From Pseudomonadota bacterium (GTDB lineage: Bacteria; Pseudomonadota; Gammaproteobacteria; Burkholderiales; Thiobacillaceae), in contig JAJZRT010000018.1 in assembly GCA_021802595.1 (NCBI GenBank), positions 8,018 to 16,438 of the forward strand: a stretch of 8,421 nucleotides of DNA, given 5' to 3'. Of the stretch, positions 5,574-8,421 are shown piece by piece. How positions within the stretch are numbered: position 1 is the first letter of the stretch; the number at the start of each line of letters is the position of its first letter. The position numbers and the translations under genes are program-made. The notes under the pieces were generated by a model. The model was not told the DNA's origin. It saw only the letters and a list, made by a program, of their open reading frames with translations, and did no database searches.

Positions 5574-6944
5574 TCAGGCCGTGCGCGAATACCGCGGCTT
5601 GTCGCTGGCCGCTTCTTTCAGGTAGCGGTCGAAGCACATGCCGATGTTGCGCAGGAACAGGCGACCGCTCGGGGTGACGCGGACCCGGTCGGCCGCGATA
5701 TCCACCAGTCCATCGGCGGCGAGCGGGCGCAGGTCGGCCAGCGCATCGGCGAAATAGTCGGCAAATGCGATGTTCCATTCCTGGCCGAACGCGGCGAAAT
5801 CGAGTTCCAGATCGCACATCACGCGGGTGATCGCGTCGCGCCGGACCTGGTCGTCGCGCGTGAGCCGCAAGCCGCGCTCGACGGCGAACCCGGTCGCTGC
5901 GACCCGCTCCTGGTAGCGCTTGAGGTTCTTGTCGTTCTGCATGTACACGTCGGCAGTCTGGCTGATGCTGGACGCGCCGAACGCCAGGATGTCGCAATCC
6001 TTGTGCGTGGTGTAGCCCTGGAAATTGCGCCACAGCGTCTTGTTCTGCTGCGCCCGCACCAGCTCGTCGTCGGGACGGGCGAAGTGATCAAGGCCGATGT
6101 TGACGTAGCCCGCCGCGCCGAGCATGTCATTCACTGCCTGCTGCAGGCCCAGGCGCGTCGCCGAGTCGGGCAGATCCGCCTCGTGGATCAGGTTCTGGTG
6201 TTTCTTCAGCCAGGGCACGTGGGCATACGCGAACACCGCCAGACGATCGGGCGACCATTCGGTCACCCGTTCCAGGGTGCGGCGGAAGCTGGCCACTGTC
6301 TGTTTCGGCAGCCCCACGATCAGATCCAGGTTGATGCTGGAAAAATCCAGTTCACGCGACCAGTCGAGCACCTGCCGGATCAGGAACTCGGGCTGGATGC
6401 GATTGACCGCCTGTTGCACGTCGGGGTCCATGTCCTGCACGCCGAACGACACGCGGTTGAACCCGCATTCGCGCAGCGCCTCCAGGTGCGCGCGCGTCAA
6501 CTCGCGCGGATCGACCTCGCAGCTGATTTCGGCATCCTCGGCCAGGGTGAAATGTGCGCGCATCATCGCCATCAGGCGGCGGATGTCGTCGGGGTTCAGG
6601 TAGGTGGGCGTGCCGCCGCCCCAATGCAGCTGGCGCACCCGACGCGCGGGATCCACCAGCCTGGCCGTGCGCGCCATCTCCTGGTCGAGGGTGGCCAGGT
6701 AGGGCTGCGTCTTGCTGTAATCGCGCGTCGCCACCATGTTGCAGCCGCAGTAGTAGCACAGCGAATCGCAGAACGGAATATGGGCATACAGCGACAGGCC
6801 GCGATCCGGCGCCGGCTCAGCCAGCGCCTCGGTCCAGTCGGCTTCGCCGAATCCGGTGTGGAAATACGGCGCAGTGGGATATGAGGTGTAGCGCGGGCCG
6901 GGTACGCTGTATTTCTGGAGCAGTTCCAGGGTGGTCGAGGTCAT
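5574..6944 (-). CDS. hemN: oxygen-independent coproporphyrinogen III dehydrogenase (radical SAM)
   Basis: A 456-residue cytoplasmic enzyme of haem synthesis that decarboxylates the two propionates of coproporphyrinogen III to give protoporphyrinogen IX without oxygen. The cluster-binding motif HIPFCDSLCYYCGC gives Cys59, Cys63 and Cys66 for the 4Fe-4S cluster, plus the extra Cys68 that true HemN has. Tyr53 in SLYAHIP matches the SAM-contacting tyrosine. Other HemN signatures are KYSVPGPRYTSYPTAPYF, QLHWGGGTPTYLN, EVDPRELT, GFNRVSFGVQD, LIVGLPKQT, GLDHFARPDDEL, NFQGYTTHKDCD and RNIGMCFDRYL. The C-terminal domain is complete and the length matches the E. coli enzyme (457). I start at the ATG at 6944 (MTSTTLELLQKY) because it fits relatives and has AGG(CG) 5-6 bases upstream. 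The frame extends to a GTG at 6983 that would overlap the probable control region. Confidence 0.97.
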   Translation of the reverse strand: MTSTTLELLQKYSVPGPRYTSYPTAPYFHTGFGEADWTEALAEPAPDRGLSLYAHIPFCDSLCYYCGCNMVATRDYSKTQPYLATLDQEMARTARLVDPARRVRQLHWGGGTPTYLNPDDIRRLMAMMRAHFTLAEDAEISCEVDPRELTRAHLEALRECGFNRVSFGVQDMDPDVQQAVNRIQPEFLIRQVLDWSRELDFSSINLDLIVGLPKQTVASFRRTLERVTEWSPDRLAVFAYAHVPWLKKHQNLIHEADLPDSATRLGLQQAVNDMLGAAGYVNIGLDHFARPDDELVRAQQNKTLWRNFQGYTTHKDCDILAFGASSISQTADVYMQNDKNLKRYQERVAATGFAVERGLRLTRDDQVRRDAITRVMCDLELDFAAFGQEWNIAFADYFADALADLRPLAADGLVDIAADRVRVTPSGRLFLRNIGMCFDRYLKEAASDKPRYSRTA

Positions 6945-6961
6945 CGGAGCGCCTAACATCG

Positions 6962-6981
6962 GATAACGATATCTTTTTATC
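6962..6981. promoter_or_regulatory. imperfect 20-base palindrome in the hemN upstream region
   Basis: GATAACGATATCTTTTTATC has matching ends GATAA/TTATC and is symmetric at 14 of 20 positions. It is AT-rich within a GC-rich gap and centred about 27 bases before the hemN ATG at 6944. It may be part of a promoter or an operator. The hemN genes of many proteobacteria carry an FNR/Anr box (TTGAT-N4-ATCAA); I looked for one here and found none. A second small repeat, TCCAG (6999-7003) with CTGGA (7009-7013), lies further upstream. Confidence 0.3.
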
Positions 6982-7060
6982 ACAACTCAGGTCCGAAATC
7001 CAGCGCTCCTGGACCGGAACGACGGCCCGGTCGGGGATGTAATTACTGTTGATACGTGCG

Positions 7061-7091
7061 CTGCCGGGCCTGCAATTGCCCGGCCCGGCAG
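7061..7091 (-). terminator. strong GC hairpin after the ppc-coiled-coil pair; possible terminator without a T-run
   Basis: CTGCCGGGCC (7061-7070) and GGCCCGGCAG (7082-7091) form a perfect 10-base stem with an 11-base loop that itself contains the palindrome GCAATTGC. It begins 4 bases after the stop codon of the upstream gene. On the minus strand no T-run follows, so it may stabilise the 3' end of the transcript or assist termination, but is not a textbook intrinsic terminator. Confidence 0.5.
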
Positions 7092-7095
7092 GCCG

Positions 7096-7668
7096 TCACG
7101 GCACCGTGAGTTTCAGCGCGCCGAAATCGTCGTTGAACAGGCCGACTTCGTCGCCGGAAGCAAACTGCCAGCCTTCCAGGTGGCCGAAAGCCATGCGCGA
7201 TTTCGGTTCCAGCTTGAGTTCGAAACGGCGGGCCGTCGATAGCGTGGGATTGCGTACGGCGAGGATCACGGTCAGATAACGGTCGCTGGTGTTCTCGATT
7301 TCCGCCACCAGCCCCATTCCCAGCAGCGACGACCGGAAGCTGACGACCACCGGCAAGGCCGGCTTGGCGGAGGCAGCCTGCTGTATGTCGGTATCCTTGT
7401 AGGCCAGCTGCGCTTTCAGCTGCTCGATCTCGCGCAGGCTTTCGGTCAGCTGGTTGCGCGTCTCGACCAGATAGCCTTCGGTCTTCTGGCGTGTCTCGAC
7501 TTCCCTGGACAGGCGCCGCTTTGCATCGCTCAGGTCGACGTTGAGCATGAAGGCATACAGCGTCAGGCCGCACACCAGCAAAAACAGTACGACATTCAGG
7601 CCGATCGACACGAACAGCCCGCGCCGCTTCGGCTGCACGGAAGGAGGCGTGCCCAGGCCCTTGTCCAT
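7096..7668 (-). CDS. membrane-anchored coiled-coil protein of unknown function
   Basis: A 190-residue protein I do not recognise. Residues 1-16 are a short cytoplasmic tail with a KRR cluster, and 17-42 (LFVSIGLNVVLFLLVCGLTL region) a single membrane helix. Residues 44 to about 100 are a charged, heptad-like helix (DAKRRLSREVETRQKTEGYL onward) likely to be a coiled coil. Residues 105-190 are a beta-rich domain with VVVSFRSSLLGMGLVAEIEN, RYLTVILAVRNP and FELKLEPKSRMAFGHLEG, resembling an Ig-like or FxLYD-type fold. By the positive-inside rule the coiled coil and beta domain face the periplasm (inference). It starts 2 bases after the ppc stop (TGAGCATG) with no clear ribosome site, so it is probably made by reinitiation after ppc. 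The pairing says little about its job; it is unlikely to act in carbon fixation directly. Confidence 0.85.
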   Translation of the reverse strand: MDKGLGTPPSVQPKRRGLFVSIGLNVVLFLLVCGLTLYAFMLNVDLSDAKRRLSREVETRQKTEGYLVETRNQLTESLREIEQLKAQLAYKDTDIQQAASAKPALPVVVSFRSSLLGMGLVAEIENTSDRYLTVILAVRNPTLSTARRFELKLEPKSRMAFGHLEGWQFASGDEVGLFNDDFGALKLTVP

Positions 7669-7670
7669 GC

Positions 7671-8421
7671 TCAGCCGGTGTTGCGCATCCCGGAGGCGAT
7701 GGCGTTGATCGAGCGCATCAGCGGTGCCAGCCACGATTCCTGTTCGGCATCCCACACGCCCTCGGAGCGGTAACGCTTCAGCATGCGGACCTGGATATGG
7801 TTGAGGGGGTCCATGTAGGGGCGGCGGCGCGAGAGCGACAAGGCCAGGGGCTGGTTGTCTTCCAGCAGGGTCCCGATCTGCGCGACCTGCCTGACTCCAG
7901 CCAGCGTCAGCGCGAATTCGTCCGCGATGGCGCGGTAGATCGTCATGGTGTTCGGATGGTCGCTCAGGCGCGCGTATTCCTCCGCAATTTCCATGTCGGC
8001 CTTGGCCAGCGACATCTGCACATTGGACAACAGGCCACGGAAGAACGGCCACTCGCGGTGCATCGCCTGCAGATGCGCCAGGCCCTCCGGATGGCCGTCG
8101 ATGAAGCGCTTCAGCGCGCTGCCGATGCCATACCAGGCGGGCAGCGTGTGGCGCGACTGCGCCCAGCCGAACACCCACGGAATGGCGCGGATCGAGCCCA
8201 GCGAGCGATCGGCCTTCTTGCGGTGGGACGGCCGGCTGCCGATATTGAGCAGGCCAATCTCAGTGACCGGGGTGCTCTCGTAGAAATAGTCGATGAAGCC
8301 CGGCATGCCGATCAGCGCACGGTAGGCCGTCTCGCCGGCCGCCGCGATGTCGCGCATCCAGTCGAGATATTCCTGCGGGTAGCGCACTTCGCTGTGCGCC
8401 AGCGCCGTGGCGCTCGCCTTC
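7671..8421 (-). CDS. ppc: phosphoenolpyruvate carboxylase, C-terminal part (starts outside the window)
   Basis: The last 249 residues of a cytoplasmic enzyme that is usually about 880-940 long. It adds bicarbonate to phosphoenolpyruvate to form oxaloacetate and refills the TCA cycle. Visible family signatures are GFIDYFYESTPVTEIGLLNI, GSRPSHRK, SIRAIPWVFGWAQSRHTLPA, SLAKADMEIAEEYARL, RRRPYMDPLNHIQVRMLKRY and the C-terminal NTG. The Lys in LAKAD, an Arg just before PYMDPLN and the Asn of the terminal NTG correspond to residues that bind the feedback inhibitor aspartate in the E. coli enzyme, so allosteric control is probably kept. The catalytic core lies upstream of 8421 and is not visible. 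The stop is followed after 2 bases by the coiled-coil gene. Confidence 0.97.
   Translation of the reverse strand, partial: KASATALAHSEVRYPQEYLDWMRDIAAAGETAYRALIGMPGFIDYFYESTPVTEIGLLNIGSRPSHRKKADRSLGSIRAIPWVFGWAQSRHTLPAWYGIGSALKRFIDGHPEGLAHLQAMHREWPFFRGLLSNVQMSLAKADMEIAEEYARLSDHPNTMTIYRAIADEFALTLAGVRQVAQIGTLLEDNQPLALSLSRRRPYMDPLNHIQVRMLKRYRSEGVWDAEQESWLAPLMRSINAIASGMRNTG

Noticed and set aside
5491..6033. Extension of the DUF1566-like gene back into hemN
   Set aside because: The extra residues are an Arg-rich shadow of hemN and would precede a clear signal peptide.
5508..6884. Long plus-strand open frame of 458 codons
   Set aside because: Antisense shadow of hemN; rich in Arg, Gln and His without any family signature.
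6945..6983. GTG start for hemN at 6983 and an ATG at 6959
   Set aside because: Neither has a ribosome site, and the added residues overlap the AT-rich palindrome; known HemN proteins begin close to the 6944 start.
7096..8178. 360-codon frame starting within ppc
   Set aside because: Its first half is a shadow of ppc; only the part from the ATG at 7668 has protein-like features.

Overview
The window looks like a piece of a betaproteobacterial chromosome. Evidence: high GC (about 65-70% in rows I counted, for example 42/60 at 2881-2940), a bacterial-type phosphoenolpyruvate carboxylase, an anaerobic HemN, and two PEP-CTERM (exosortase-sorted) surface proteins of the kind common in Rhodocyclales and Nitrosomonadales. 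I cannot name a genus. Every gene I can support lies on the minus strand, so in gene order the window reads from 8421 down to 1.

Region A (8421-5574) is housekeeping. It holds the C-terminal 249 residues of ppc, a 190-residue membrane-anchored coiled-coil protein of unknown function starting 2 bases after the ppc stop, a strong GC hairpin, and hemN (oxygen-independent coproporphyrinogen III dehydrogenase).

Region B (5490-3912) is a surface-protein cluster. It has a DUF1566-like PEP-CTERM protein with an altered motif (VPET instead of VPEP), a second unrelated PEP-CTERM protein with a canonical VPEPET motif, and a possible tiny lipoprotein with a GTG start 4 bases downstream. No exosortase gene is in view; it would have to be elsewhere.

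Region C (about 3880-3235) is an AT-rich insert (about 37% GC in counted rows). It carries one gene for a four-helix membrane protein resembling DUF6326, followed by a long bulged hairpin. GTTRRRY-type heptamers at both edges allow, but do not prove, a captured integron-type cassette.

Region D (3203-1) is a compact four-gene operon: a lipoprotein alpha/beta hydrolase, an OmpR-family response regulator, a two-pass sensor histidine kinase, and the first 94 residues of an MDR-family oxidoreductase. The spacings are 6 bases apart, a 1-base overlap and a 4-base ATGA overlap, so the genes are almost certainly cotranscribed and translationally coupled. Both the hydrolase and the kinase sensor loop are predicted to lie outside the inner membrane, which suggests that an envelope event or hydrolysis product is sensed. 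Most other long open frames, especially on the plus strand, are antisense shadows of these genes.
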